Positions 1-6,934 of a stretch of DNA of 14,678 bases are shown here, one piece after another. Each line of letters opens with the position of its first letter. Within the stretch, counting starts at the first letter, position 1. The notes under the pieces were generated by a model. The model was not told the DNA's origin. It made no database searches and saw only the letters and a program-made list of their open reading frames with translations. Source of the DNA: JBGPLJ01 sp041486385 (GTDB lineage Bacteria; Pseudomonadota; Gammaproteobacteria; Steroidobacterales; Steroidobacteraceae); the NCBI GenBank assembly GCA_041486385.1, contig JBGPLJ010000052.1, forward strand, positions 1 through 14,678, written 5' to 3'. The position numbers were made by a program, and so were the translations under genes.

Positions 1-336
1 GAATGTGGCGCCTGCACTGTGCTCATCGATGGCGTCGCACATCCGGCGTGCATCACACTGGCGATTCGTTGCGACGGGCGATCCATCGAGACGATCGAGA
101 GCCTCGCAACTGGCGGCAGGCTGCACCGACTGCAACGGGCCTTCCATGAGAGGCTCGGCACGCAATGCGGCTTTTGCGCTCCCGGCATGATCATGGCGGC
201 GGAGGGCCTGCTGCGGCGCGAACCTCACCCGAGCGATGCGGATATTCGCCAGGCCTTGTCCGGCAATCTCTGCCGCTGCACGGGTTACGTGAAGATCATT
301 GAGTCAGTGCATGCCGCGGCGGATGAAGCGTCATGA
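1..336 (+). CDS. hcrC: 4-hydroxybenzoyl-CoA reductase, gamma (small, 2x[2Fe-2S]) subunit, 5'-truncated by window edge
   Basis: Electron-entry subunit of the molybdenum enzyme that dehydroxylates 4-hydroxybenzoyl-CoA to benzoyl-CoA in the cytoplasm. The reading frame is open from base 1 and ends at TGA 334-336, giving 111 visible residues; family members are about 160, so roughly 50 N-terminal residues lie outside. Visible residues 2, 5 and 17 are the last three Cys of the plant-type [2Fe-2S] site (ECGACT...C). The second [2Fe-2S] site is CGFC at 56-59 plus CRC at 91-93, the usual arrangement in small subunits of the xanthine oxidase family. The next gene starts inside its stop (ATGA), so translation is coupled. 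On its own the sequence would only say xanthine-oxidase-family small subunit; the specific name rests on HcrB downstream and on the conserved C-A-B gene order. Confidence 0.93.
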   Translation, partial: ECGACTVLIDGVAHPACITLAIRCDGRSIETIESLATGGRLHRLQRAFHERLGTQCGFCAPGMIMAAEGLLRREPHPSDADIRQALSGNLCRCTGYVKIIESVHAAADEAS

Positions 337-2669
337 CAACGACCGGCACCCACTCCAGGTTACGCGCGCCGCGCGGCGTGCCGCTGATCGACGGCGTCGA
401 AAAAGTCACCGGCCGCGCGCGTTACACGGCGGATCTTGAGCATGCCGGCGCTCTCGTCGGCCGACTCTTCCGCAGTCCGGTGAGTCATGGCGAGATCCTG
501 CGCCTCGACGTTTCCAGGGCAGCCGCGCTCCCGGGTGTCGTCGCGATCGTGACCGGCGCGGATTGCGCGCATACCTACGGCGTGCTGCCGGTCGCGATGA
601 ATGAGTTTCCGATGGCGCGCGACCGGGTGCGCTATATCGGCGAACCCGTAGCGGCCGTCGCCGCGATCGACGCCGTAACCGCGGCGCGCGCGCTCGACCT
701 GATCGAGTTCGAGGTACGCGAGCTGCCTGCGTACTACAACGCGACCGACGCGCGTGCGCCGGATGCCGCCCTCCTGCACGCCAACAAGCCCGGCAACGTG
801 GAGCGTGCCGTGCACCACGCCTTTGGCGACGTCGACGCGGGGTTTGCCTCGTCCGATCTGGTGCGCGAGGCGACCATCGATTGCGCCGAGGTCAATCACG
901 CGCAGATGGAACTGCACGCGGCGCTCGCCGAGTTCGACCCGCTGACCGGACGCTTGACGATGCAGAGCGTTTCGCAGGTCGGTTTCTACCTGCACCTGAT
1001 GCTCGCGCGCTGCCTGCAGATGGACGAATCGAACATCCGCATCATCACGCCCTTCATCGGCGGCGGCTTCGGCGCACGCGTCGAGGTCCTGAATTTCGAA
1101 ATCGTCACGGCGCTGCTTGCGCGCGCGGCGCAGGGCAAAGTGCTGATGGAGCTCACGCGCGAGGAGTGCTTCCTCACGCATCGCGGCCGGCCGCAGACCA
1201 CCACGCACTTGAAGCTCGGCATGAAGAAGGACGGGCGCATGACGGCCTGCCAGGCGGAGGTGGTGCAGAGCGGCGGTGCCTACGCCGGCTACGGCATCAT
1301 CACCATCCTCTACGCGGGCGCACTGCTGCAGGGTCTCTACGACATCCCCGCGGTCAAGTACGACGGCTACCGTGTCTACACCAACCTGCCGCCGTGCGGC
1401 GCGATGCGCGGACACGGCGCGATCAACGTGCGCCACGCATTCGAAGTGCTGCTCGACCGCATGGCGCGCGAGCTCGGGCTCGATCCGTTCGCGGTGCGCC
1501 GCGCGAATCTTCTCAAGGCCCCGACGCGCACGCCGAACGATCTGATGATCAACAGCTACGGACTGGGCGAATGCCTCGATCGCGTAGAGCGCGCGAGCGG
1601 CTGGCGCGAGCGGCTTGGCAAACTGCCTCCCGGCAAGGGACTCGGCATCGCCTGTTCGCACTACGTGAGCGGCGCGGCGAAACCGATCCACTGGACCGGC
1701 GAGCCCGACGGCGTCGTGAACATCAAGCTCGATTGGGATGGCGGCATCACGGCGCTGACGGGCGCCGCCGACATCGGCCAGGGATCCTCGACGATGGTGG
1801 CGATTGCGGTCGCCGAGACGCTCGAGCTGCCGCTCGACCGGGTGCGCGTGATCGCCGGCGACAGCGCCATCACGCCGAAGGACAACGGCGCCTACTCCTC
1901 GCGCATCACTTTTCAGGTCGGCAACGCGGCGATCGATGCCGCGAAAGCACTGAAGAAGATCCTGATCGACGCGGCGGCCCGCAAGCTCTCGGTGAGCCCC
2001 GATGACATCGAGTACGCCGGCGGAACCTTTCGCGCCGCGCGCGGTGAGCAACCCGCACTCCCCTTCGACCAGGTCGTGAAGGCGGCCTTGGTCGACCAGG
2101 GAACGATCACGGTCAAGGGAACCTTCACCTGCCCGCCCGAGGCGCAGGGCGGCAAACACCGGGGCGGCGCGGTGGGCTCTACCATGGGATTCAGCTACAC
2201 GGCACAGGTCGTCGAAGTGACCGTCGATGAAGCCACCGGATCGGTCTCCGTCGACCAGGTGTGGGCCGCGCTCGACTGTGGCCATGCGATCAATCCGCTT
2301 GCCGTCGAGGGCCAGATCGAAGGCTCCGCGTGGATGGGCATGGGCCAGGCGTTGAGCGAAGAGACGCAGTACCTGAAGGGACTGCCCGGACACGCGAGCC
2401 TGCTGGAATACCGATTTCCGACGATGGCCGAGTCACCGCCGATCGACGTCCAGATTGTCGAAAGCCACGATCCGCGTGGGCCGTTCGGCGCGAAAGAGGC
2501 GGGTCAGGGTGCGCTCGGCGCGTTCGCGCCTGCGATGGTCGCCGCGATCGCCAATGCCATTGGCGTCGATGTCGATCAGCTGCCGGTCACGCCGGACCGC
2601 TTGATGGATCTGCTGGTCGAGCGCCGTCGGCGCGCGCGCCGCGACAAGCTGCGTGGAGCCAAGCCATGA
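333..2669 (+). CDS. hcrA: 4-hydroxybenzoyl-CoA reductase, alpha (molybdopterin) subunit
   Basis: Catalytic large subunit that binds molybdopterin cytosine dinucleotide and reductively removes the para-hydroxyl of 4-hydroxybenzoyl-CoA. It has 778 residues, close to the roughly 770 of the Thauera enzyme. The N-terminal third is the aldehyde oxidase/xanthine dehydrogenase a/b hammerhead domain. Cofactor motifs follow: GGGFGA at 243-248, CGAMRGHG at 355-362 and GQGSST at 482-487. The FGAKEAGQG motif near the C-terminus carries Glu722, the position of the catalytic glutamate in this family. The start at 333 overlaps the hcrC stop by 4 bases, and the stop overlaps the hcrB start in the same way. 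A generic aldehyde or xanthine dehydrogenase is the alternative, but the beta subunit next to it argues for HcrA. Long open frames on the opposite strand here are GC-rich shadows. Confidence 0.93.
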   Translation: MTTTGTHSRLRAPRGVPLIDGVEKVTGRARYTADLEHAGALVGRLFRSPVSHGEILRLDVSRAAALPGVVAIVTGADCAHTYGVLPVAMNEFPMARDRVRYIGEPVAAVAAIDAVTAARALDLIEFEVRELPAYYNATDARAPDAALLHANKPGNVERAVHHAFGDVDAGFASSDLVREATIDCAEVNHAQMELHAALAEFDPLTGRLTMQSVSQVGFYLHLMLARCLQMDESNIRIITPFIGGGFGARVEVLNFEIVTALLARAAQGKVLMELTREECFLTHRGRPQTTTHLKLGMKKDGRMTACQAEVVQSGGAYAGYGIITILYAGALLQGLYDIPAVKYDGYRVYTNLPPCGAMRGHGAINVRHAFEVLLDRMARELGLDPFAVRRANLLKAPTRTPNDLMINSYGLGECLDRVERASGWRERLGKLPPGKGLGIACSHYVSGAAKPIHWTGEPDGVVNIKLDWDGGITALTGAADIGQGSSTMVAIAVAETLELPLDRVRVIAGDSAITPKDNGAYSSRITFQVGNAAIDAAKALKKILIDAAARKLSVSPDDIEYAGGTFRAARGEQPALPFDQVVKAALVDQGTITVKGTFTCPPEAQGGKHRGGAVGSTMGFSYTAQVVEVTVDEATGSVSVDQVWAALDCGHAINPLAVEGQIEGSAWMGMGQALSEETQYLKGLPGHASLLEYRFPTMAESPPIDVQIVESHDPRGPFGAKEAGQGALGAFAPAMVAAIANAIGVDVDQLPVTPDRLMDLLVERRRRARRDKLRGAKP

Positions 2670-3655
2670 GCCTGCCGCTGTCACCGTTTCGCGTCCTGCG
2701 CCCGCGCGATGTCGAGGCTGCGCTCGCGGCCCGCCGCGATCACAGCGCGAGCCGCTTCCTTGCGGGAGGCACAGATCTGATCGTCAACCTGCGCCGCGGC
2801 ATCGGCAACCCCGGCGTGCTGATCGATCTCAACGGCATCGAGGAACTCGGCGGACTCACCTGCTCGGAGCGAGGCGCGCGCATTGGCACCGGCGTCACGC
2901 TCGCGACCCTCGCCGCCGACGCCGCGATCCGCAGGCATTTTGCCGCGGTCAGCGAGGCCGCCGTTGCCATTGCCGGCGCGGGTCATCGCAACATCGCGAC
3001 CGTGGGCGGAAATCTCTGCCTCGACACGCGCTGCATCTACTACAACCAGAGCGAGTGGTGGCGGCGCACGAACCACTACTGCCTCAAGGCCGGCGGCGAC
3101 ACCTGCCACGTCGCGCCGCAGGGCCAGCGTTGTCACGCCGCATTCAGCGGCGACCTGGCGCCGGCCCTCTTGGTGTTCGGTGCCGAAATCGAAATTGCCG
3201 GAAGTGCCGGACGCCGCAGGGCTCCCCTCGCCGATCTCTACGTCGAAGACGGCCGCGCCCATCTGCGGCTTGCCGACGACGAACTCGTGATCGCCGTCCA
3301 CCTGCCGCCGAACCCGGCCCGTTCCGCCTACGCGAAATGCCGCGTACGCCGGGCGATGGATTTCCCACTGGCCGGCGTCGCCGTCGCGCTGCGGGCCGAT
3401 GCGGGCAAACTTGCGACGCTGCGCGTTGCGCTCACCGGCACCAACTCGCGTCCGTTCCTGCTCGAGGGCACCGATGCCCTCAGCGGCCGGCCCTTCGACG
3501 AAGCGGCCGCGCAACAGCTCGAAAAGCTGGTGCAGAAACAGGTCCAGCCGATGCGCACGACGCTCGCGTCGAGCAACTATCGGCGCCTCGTCGCCGCGGC
3601 GCTCGCGCGGCGGCTGACGACGGCACTGACGGCTGAGGCGACGGCCTCCAGATGA
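2666..3655 (+). CDS. hcrB: 4-hydroxybenzoyl-CoA reductase, beta (FAD and [4Fe-4S]) subunit
   Basis: Medium subunit of 4-hydroxybenzoyl-CoA reductase, 329 residues, carrying FAD. FAD motifs are AGGTDL at 33-38 and the GHRNIATVGGNL stretch ending just before Cys118. The diagnostic feature is the insertion after it, with Cys123, Cys139, Cys147 and Cys156 (C-x15-C-x7-C-x8-C). Ordinary xanthine-oxidase medium subunits lack this; in 4-hydroxybenzoyl-CoA reductase it binds an extra [4Fe-4S] cluster that lets the enzyme run in the reductive direction from ferredoxin. Cys118 is a further, unassigned cysteine. The start ATG at 2666 overlaps the hcrA stop (ATGA) and has GGAG at 2655-2658 as a ribosome site. 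Its own stop overlaps the next start. This gene makes the assignment of the whole trimer secure. Confidence 0.95.
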   Translation: MSLPLSPFRVLRPRDVEAALAARRDHSASRFLAGGTDLIVNLRRGIGNPGVLIDLNGIEELGGLTCSERGARIGTGVTLATLAADAAIRRHFAAVSEAAVAIAGAGHRNIATVGGNLCLDTRCIYYNQSEWWRRTNHYCLKAGGDTCHVAPQGQRCHAAFSGDLAPALLVFGAEIEIAGSAGRRRAPLADLYVEDGRAHLRLADDELVIAVHLPPNPARSAYAKCRVRRAMDFPLAGVAVALRADAGKLATLRVALTGTNSRPFLLEGTDALSGRPFDEAAAQQLEKLVQKQVQPMRTTLASSNYRRLVAAALARRLTTALTAEATASR

Positions 3656-3942
3656 GCTGCCGCCACGACAGTCCGGATCGCGGCCGCACCTGGATCAGTC
3701 CGGACGGACTGCATTTCGATGCGCGCAGCCTCGAGTGCCCGGAACCGATGCTGGAAGTCCTCGGCATGATCGATCGCGGCGAAGCCGGCGATACCCTGAT
3801 CGTGCACTTCGATCAGGAACCCATCTTTCTCTATCCCGAGCTCGCCGACCGTGGCTGGACGCACGAAGTGCAGGCGGAAGGCTGTGGCGACGGGGGCTGC
3901 GAACATGGAGTGCAGCTGCGGCTCACGCGGATGACCGCGTGA
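3652..3942 (+). CDS. small TusA/DUF2249-type protein, possible sulfur carrier
   Basis: A 96-residue soluble protein. Residues 20-33 read like the TusA/SirA core (a DARSLECPEPM stretch), with Cys29 at the position of the sulfur-carrying Cys of the TusA CPxP motif. The following stretch, FDQEPIFLYPELADRGW, is typical of DUF2249 proteins, whose members often lack that Cys. It also has a C-terminal pair Cys78/Cys83 in CGDGGC. The start overlaps the hcrB stop by 4 bases (ATGA) and the stop overlaps the next gene (GTGA), placing it firmly in the hcr operon. From family knowledge, TusA moves sulfane sulfur, including towards molybdenum cofactor synthesis, while DUF2249 proteins commonly sit beside hemerythrin and NnrS genes in denitrifiers. 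Either role would suit this position; which one applies is not decided by the sequence. Confidence 0.75.
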   Translation: MSCRHDSPDRGRTWISPDGLHFDARSLECPEPMLEVLGMIDRGEAGDTLIVHFDQEPIFLYPELADRGWTHEVQAEGCGDGGCEHGVQLRLTRMTA

Positions 3943-5237
3943 CATCCGTGTCCGGCGTCCTGGCCGGTGCCAAGGGCCGGCTACTGCCGCCCTCGATTCC
4001 GTTCCGCTTCTTCGCGGCGGCGGCTCTGTTTCACGTTGCGCTGTGGGTCGTGCTGATTCGTGATGCGGACCAGGTGATCAGCTTTCGAGGCGGTGTGTCA
4101 CCGACTCTTGCCGCTCTTCATCTTCTCGTCCTCGGCATACTTACGACCACGGCGATTGGCGCGGCGGCACAACTGTTGCCCGTCGCGACGCGGCGCGCGC
4201 TCGCCGCATTCTGGCTGGTGAAGCTCGTGTTCTGGATGTTCGTGCCAGGACTTATCCTGCTGACGGTCGCGATGTATGCGGGGCACGTCGCTATTCTGAT
4301 CGCCGGTGCGGCCCTCGCTACAGCAGGTCTTCTCTTGTTCGCCGGTCTGCTCGGCGACAATCTGCGCAAAGCCGGAAGTCTCCCGGTCGTCGCGGCGTAT
4401 GGCTGGGCCGCGCTCACAGCCCTCCTCGGTGTCGCCGCTCTCGGACTTGCACTGTCGGTGGATTTCGCGGCGGCGTTTCTGCCCAACCACTTTGCGCTCG
4501 CGCACGTGCATATGATTCTCGGCGCTTTTGGCTTCATGGGGCTGCTTGTCCTCGGGTTCAGTCACATTCTGGTGCCCATGTTCGCGCTGGCACCGGCGCC
4601 GGATAAGCGCCCCGCGTTCGCCGGTTTCGCAGCCGCCGCCGCCGCCGTTGCCATCGGCGCGCTGGGAGCCTGGATTGAAAGCCGGGACGTGATGACGCTC
4701 GCGACATGCGTCGGTCTCGTTGCCGCCGGCCTGCATCTCTCCTTGATGCGCCGGGTCATGCAAAGCGGGATGCGAAAACGTCTGGGACTGTCCTTCATTC
4801 TGGTGCGCGCAGCCTGGGTCGCCCTGCCGCTCACGCTCGGCGTCGGCCTGGCGACGATCTACGAGCGAGCCGGGCCGAACGGCCCTGCGCTTTTTGGCCT
4901 CCTATTGCTTGGCGGCTGGCTGCTCACGTTCCTGCTCGGCATCCTGCAGCGGATTCTCCCGTTCCTCGCCTCGATGCATGTAGCGCCAGCGGAGCGTGAC
5001 GGTTTGCCCCAGTTGTCTCAGCTGGGCAATTCGGCGCCGCTGAAGCTACATGCGATCTGCCATGGCTCGGCGCTAGTGGGTCTCATCTTTGCCGTCGTGC
5101 TAAACGCAAGCAGCGTTGCGCGCGTCGCGAGCACCATCGGGCTCGTCGGCGCCCTGTCGTTCGCCCTGTTCACGGCGAATGTCCTGCGCCGGCTGGGACC
5201 GTGGGGCGGACAAGGGAACGCAGCGCAACAACGCTGA
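3939..5237 (+). CDS. polytopic membrane protein, NnrS-like / heme-copper-oxidase-subunit-I-like
   Basis: About 432 residues with roughly 12 hydrophobic segments, the first at about 21-40 and the last near the C-terminus. Histidines lie in or beside several segments: FHVALW in segment 1, LHLLVLG in segment 2, AHVHMILGAFGF then GFSHILVP in segment 6, and LHAICHG in segment 11. This pattern suggests heme or copper ligation, as in NnrS and in subunit I of heme-copper oxidases. The gene has no nearby ATG. I chose GTG 3939 because it overlaps the upstream stop as GTGA, matching the overlaps at the other junctions, and because it puts the first membrane segment about 20 residues in. An in-frame ATG at 3735 would give a non-hydrophobic 68-residue leader read through the upstream gene and is unlikely. 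Linkage to DUF2249 and hemerythrin genes favours a role in nitric oxide stress. Family identity is moderate only. Confidence 0.65.
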   Translation: MTSVSGVLAGAKGRLLPPSIPFRFFAAAALFHVALWVVLIRDADQVISFRGGVSPTLAALHLLVLGILTTTAIGAAAQLLPVATRRALAAFWLVKLVFWMFVPGLILLTVAMYAGHVAILIAGAALATAGLLLFAGLLGDNLRKAGSLPVVAAYGWAALTALLGVAALGLALSVDFAAAFLPNHFALAHVHMILGAFGFMGLLVLGFSHILVPMFALAPAPDKRPAFAGFAAAAAAVAIGALGAWIESRDVMTLATCVGLVAAGLHLSLMRRVMQSGMRKRLGLSFILVRAAWVALPLTLGVGLATIYERAGPNGPALFGLLLLGGWLLTFLLGILQRILPFLASMHVAPAERDGLPQLSQLGNSAPLKLHAICHGSALVGLIFAVVLNASSVARVASTIGLVGALSFALFTANVLRRLGPWGGQGNAAQQR

Positions 5238-5271
5238 CTGGTCTGCAAAGTTCTGGCGAAACCTTTAATAG

Positions 5272-5291
5272 GTATTGCGGTACCGATATAC
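5272..5291. promoter_or_regulatory. imperfect 20-bp palindrome, candidate operator
   Basis: Arms GTAT and ATAC flank a perfect CGGTACCG core with two mismatched bases on each side, so 16 of 20 positions are symmetric about 5281/5282. It covers the -35 element and nearly all of the spacer of the promoter at 5275-5302, the place where a dimeric repressor would block polymerase. It has no TTGAT-N4-ATCAA half sites, so it is not an FNR/NNR box. The regulator is unknown; the call as operator is inference. Confidence 0.4.
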
Positions 5292-5302
5292 TTATTTATA
5301 AT
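5275..5302 (+). promoter_or_regulatory. sigma-70-type promoter for hemerythrin-GNAT-GNAT
   Basis: TTGCGG at 5275-5280, a 16-base spacer and a perfect TATAAT at 5297-5302, in an AT-rich patch that stands out from the surrounding GC-rich DNA. The transcript would start near 5309, upstream of the ATG at 5343 but downstream of the ATG at 5301. This separates the three genes that follow from the hcr operon, and it decides the start of the hemerythrin gene. Confidence 0.6.
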
Positions 5303-5342
5303 GAAAAGGGCTGACTGCCGACTATCAGGGGCGTTGCGCACC

Positions 5343-5834
5343 ATGTTCACCAACCGTATCAGCCAGAAGCTCCATGAGGAGCACCGCGCTACCATGGCGG
5401 TCATGGAGCGGCTCGAGGCGCTGCTCACCAGCCAGCGACGTGCCCCGCCCAACGGCAACACGCACGCAGCGCTCCTGCGCGACGTGGCCGCGAGCGTGGA
5501 GTCCGAAGTCAACCGGCATTTCGACTTTGAAGAGCGCCAGCTTTTCACGTTTCTCGACACGGTCGGCGATGCCGCCATCGGCGCCCATCTCACCGCAGAG
5601 CACACGGCCATGCGTCCGCTCGGTGCGCGTCTCGCCAAGCTCAGCCGTGCTGCGGCGGCGGGCGGCTCGGACGACGCCAGCTGGGCGGAGTTGCGTCAGG
5701 TGGGTCTCGAATTGTGCGAGCGCATGCTCACGCATGTGCAGAAGGAAGAGATGGCGCTGCTGCCTCTCATCGAGGAATCGATGGACGTCGAGACTGAGGA
5801 GCGGCTCTATGAGGACTACGTCGAGAACGCATGA
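5343..5834 (+). CDS. hemerythrin-like (HHE cation-binding) protein
   Basis: A 163-residue, all-helical soluble protein of the hemerythrin/HHE family, expected to bind a di-iron centre that senses or traps O2 or NO, or repairs iron-sulfur centres. Likely ligands in the expected order are His14 (LHEEH), His59 and Glu63 (HFDFE), His87 (AEH), and His131 and Glu135 (HVQKE). An in-frame ATG exists at 5301 but lies inside the predicted -10 element, so it would not be transcribed. I therefore use ATG 5343, preceded by AGGGG at 5327-5331 with 11-base spacing. The stop is followed 9 bases later by the first GNAT gene, whose ribosome site overlaps this stop. The neighbouring DUF2249-type and NnrS-like genes make nitrosative or oxidative stress the likely setting. 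Confidence 0.85.
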   Translation: MFTNRISQKLHEEHRATMAVMERLEALLTSQRRAPPNGNTHAALLRDVAASVESEVNRHFDFEERQLFTFLDTVGDAAIGAHLTAEHTAMRPLGARLAKLSRAAAAGGSDDASWAELRQVGLELCERMLTHVQKEEMALLPLIEESMDVETEERLYEDYVENA

Positions 5835-5843
5835 GGGAGTGCC

Positions 5844-6335
5844 ATGGGTGGTAACAAACTTGAGTTGAGTGCGGACGTGCGGCCGCTCGGGGCTGCCGAT
5901 CTCGAGCGCGTGATCGCGATCGATCAATCCCATACAGGATTCGCCCGTCGCCGGTTCTTCGAGAAGCGTTTCCAGGCGGCCGAGCGCCAGCGCGAAGATT
6001 TCATTCATGTTGGCGTCGATCGCAATGGCACACTGATCGGTTTCGTTTGTGCACGCATCCTGCACGGCGAGTTCGGTCGCGAGGAGCCGGTGGCCGAGCT
6101 CGATTCGGTCGGCGTCGATCCGGCCACCCAGGAGCATGGCCATGGCCACACGCTCTTGCGCGGCCTTGCCAAGGCGATGCGAGAAAGGGGTGTGCGCGAG
6201 CTGCACTCCGAGGCCGAGTGGACCAACCATAAGCTGCTGGAATTCTTCGATTCGACCGGATTTGCGCTTGCTCCCCGCATAACGCTCGAACGCAGAGTCA
6301 ACGAGCCGCTGGTGGAACCAATCGAGGATTCGTGA
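5844..6335 (+). CDS. GNAT-family N-acetyltransferase, first of a tandem pair
   Basis: A 163-residue, single-domain Gcn5-related acetyltransferase. The acetyl-CoA pyrophosphate loop is visible as VDP at 91-93 followed by QEHGHG at 96-101, fitting the Q/R-x-x-G-x-G/A signature. The core before it includes the GFVCAR strand at 66-71 and the LDSVGV strand at 86-91. A strong ribosome site AGGGAG (5834-5839) lies 4 bases before ATG 5844. The protein is a recognisable paralogue of the next gene (shared IAID, FGEFGR, LD-x-(V/I)-GV and aromatic-Trp motifs). The substrate cannot be read from sequence. In Rhodopseudomonas palustris, small GNAT enzymes acetylate the lysine of aromatic acyl-CoA ligases, so protein acetylation within this pathway is a reasonable but unproven idea. 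Confidence 0.85.
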   Translation: MGGNKLELSADVRPLGAADLERVIAIDQSHTGFARRRFFEKRFQAAERQREDFIHVGVDRNGTLIGFVCARILHGEFGREEPVAELDSVGVDPATQEHGHGHTLLRGLAKAMRERGVRELHSEAEWTNHKLLEFFDSTGFALAPRITLERRVNEPLVEPIEDS

Positions 6336-6346
6336 AGGAGAAGCCC

Positions 6347-6886
6347 ATGACACGTCCCAAGGGAGTGAAGATTCCCGAGCGGGTCGGCGATCCCCAGGAG
6401 ATCGACTACAGCGGCACGCCCGCCGACTTCGGGCCGCTGGCGCGTGACCGCATGCCGGTTCGCTCGATGAAGGAAAGCGACCTCGGCGCCCTCATCGCCA
6501 TCGATCGGCGAATCACCGGGCGTGACCGTGCGCGCTATTTCGAACGCAAGCTGGCCGAAGCACTGCACGAATCCGATGTACGCGTGTCGCTGGTGGCGGA
6601 AATCGACGGCGTTCCCGCCGGCTTCATCATGGCGCGCGTCGATTTCGGTGAGTTCGGCCGGCTCGAGTCCGCGGCCGTGCTCGACACCATCGGCGTCGAG
6701 CCGGAATACCGCGCACGGGGCGTCGGACGCGCGCTGCTATCCCAGCTGTTGGCCAATCTCGCCAGCCTGCGGGTCGATAAGATCCTGACCGAGGTTGACT
6801 GGTCGGACCGCAACCTCATGGGCTTCCTCGCCCGCTGCGGCTTCAAACCGTCGACTCGCCTGTCCTTCGATTATTCCGCACCGTGA
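6347..6886 (+). CDS. GNAT-family N-acetyltransferase, second of a tandem pair
   Basis: A 179-residue GNAT protein with an additional N-terminal segment of about 35 residues (rich in Pro, Asp and Arg) before the acetyltransferase fold, absent from the upstream paralogue. The acetyl-CoA loop is RARGVG at 122-127, preceded by the LDTIGVEP strand at 112-119; EVDW at 149-152 matches the EAEW of its partner. A GTG at 6332 overlaps the previous stop and could be read as a start. ATG 6347 is better, because AAGGAG at 6335-6340 sits 6 bases in front of it. It ends 48 bases from the convergent rubrerythrin-like gene, with no convincing terminator in the gap. Substrate unknown. Confidence 0.85.
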   Translation: MTRPKGVKIPERVGDPQEIDYSGTPADFGPLARDRMPVRSMKESDLGALIAIDRRITGRDRARYFERKLAEALHESDVRVSLVAEIDGVPAGFIMARVDFGEFGRLESAAVLDTIGVEPEYRARGVGRALLSQLLANLASLRVDKILTEVDWSDRNLMGFLARCGFKPSTRLSFDYSAP

Positions 6887-6934
6887 TAGCGTCCCGCTCG
6901 CCAGTGCGGCGGCGTGCAAAATATCCGTTTGCTG

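Noticed and set aside
360..2393. 677-codon open frame antisense to hcrA
   Set aside because: Its translation is Arg/His/Ala-rich with no recognisable motif, as expected from the complement of a GC-rich gene; the plus-strand gene has all catalytic motifs.
3735..3938. Upstream extension of the NnrS-like membrane protein frame to an ATG at 3735
   Set aside because: It would overlap the TusA/DUF2249-type gene in another frame for about 200 bases and encode an Arg/Ser-rich leader; GTG 3939 fits the operon's overlap pattern.
5221..5236. CAGCG/CGCTG hairpin at the end of the membrane-protein gene as a terminator
   Set aside because: Only five base pairs and no T-run after it.
6876..6909. CCGCAC/GTGCGG inverted repeat as a bidirectional terminator
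   Set aside because: Six-base arms with a 22-base loop and no T-tract on either strand; expected by chance in GC-rich DNA.
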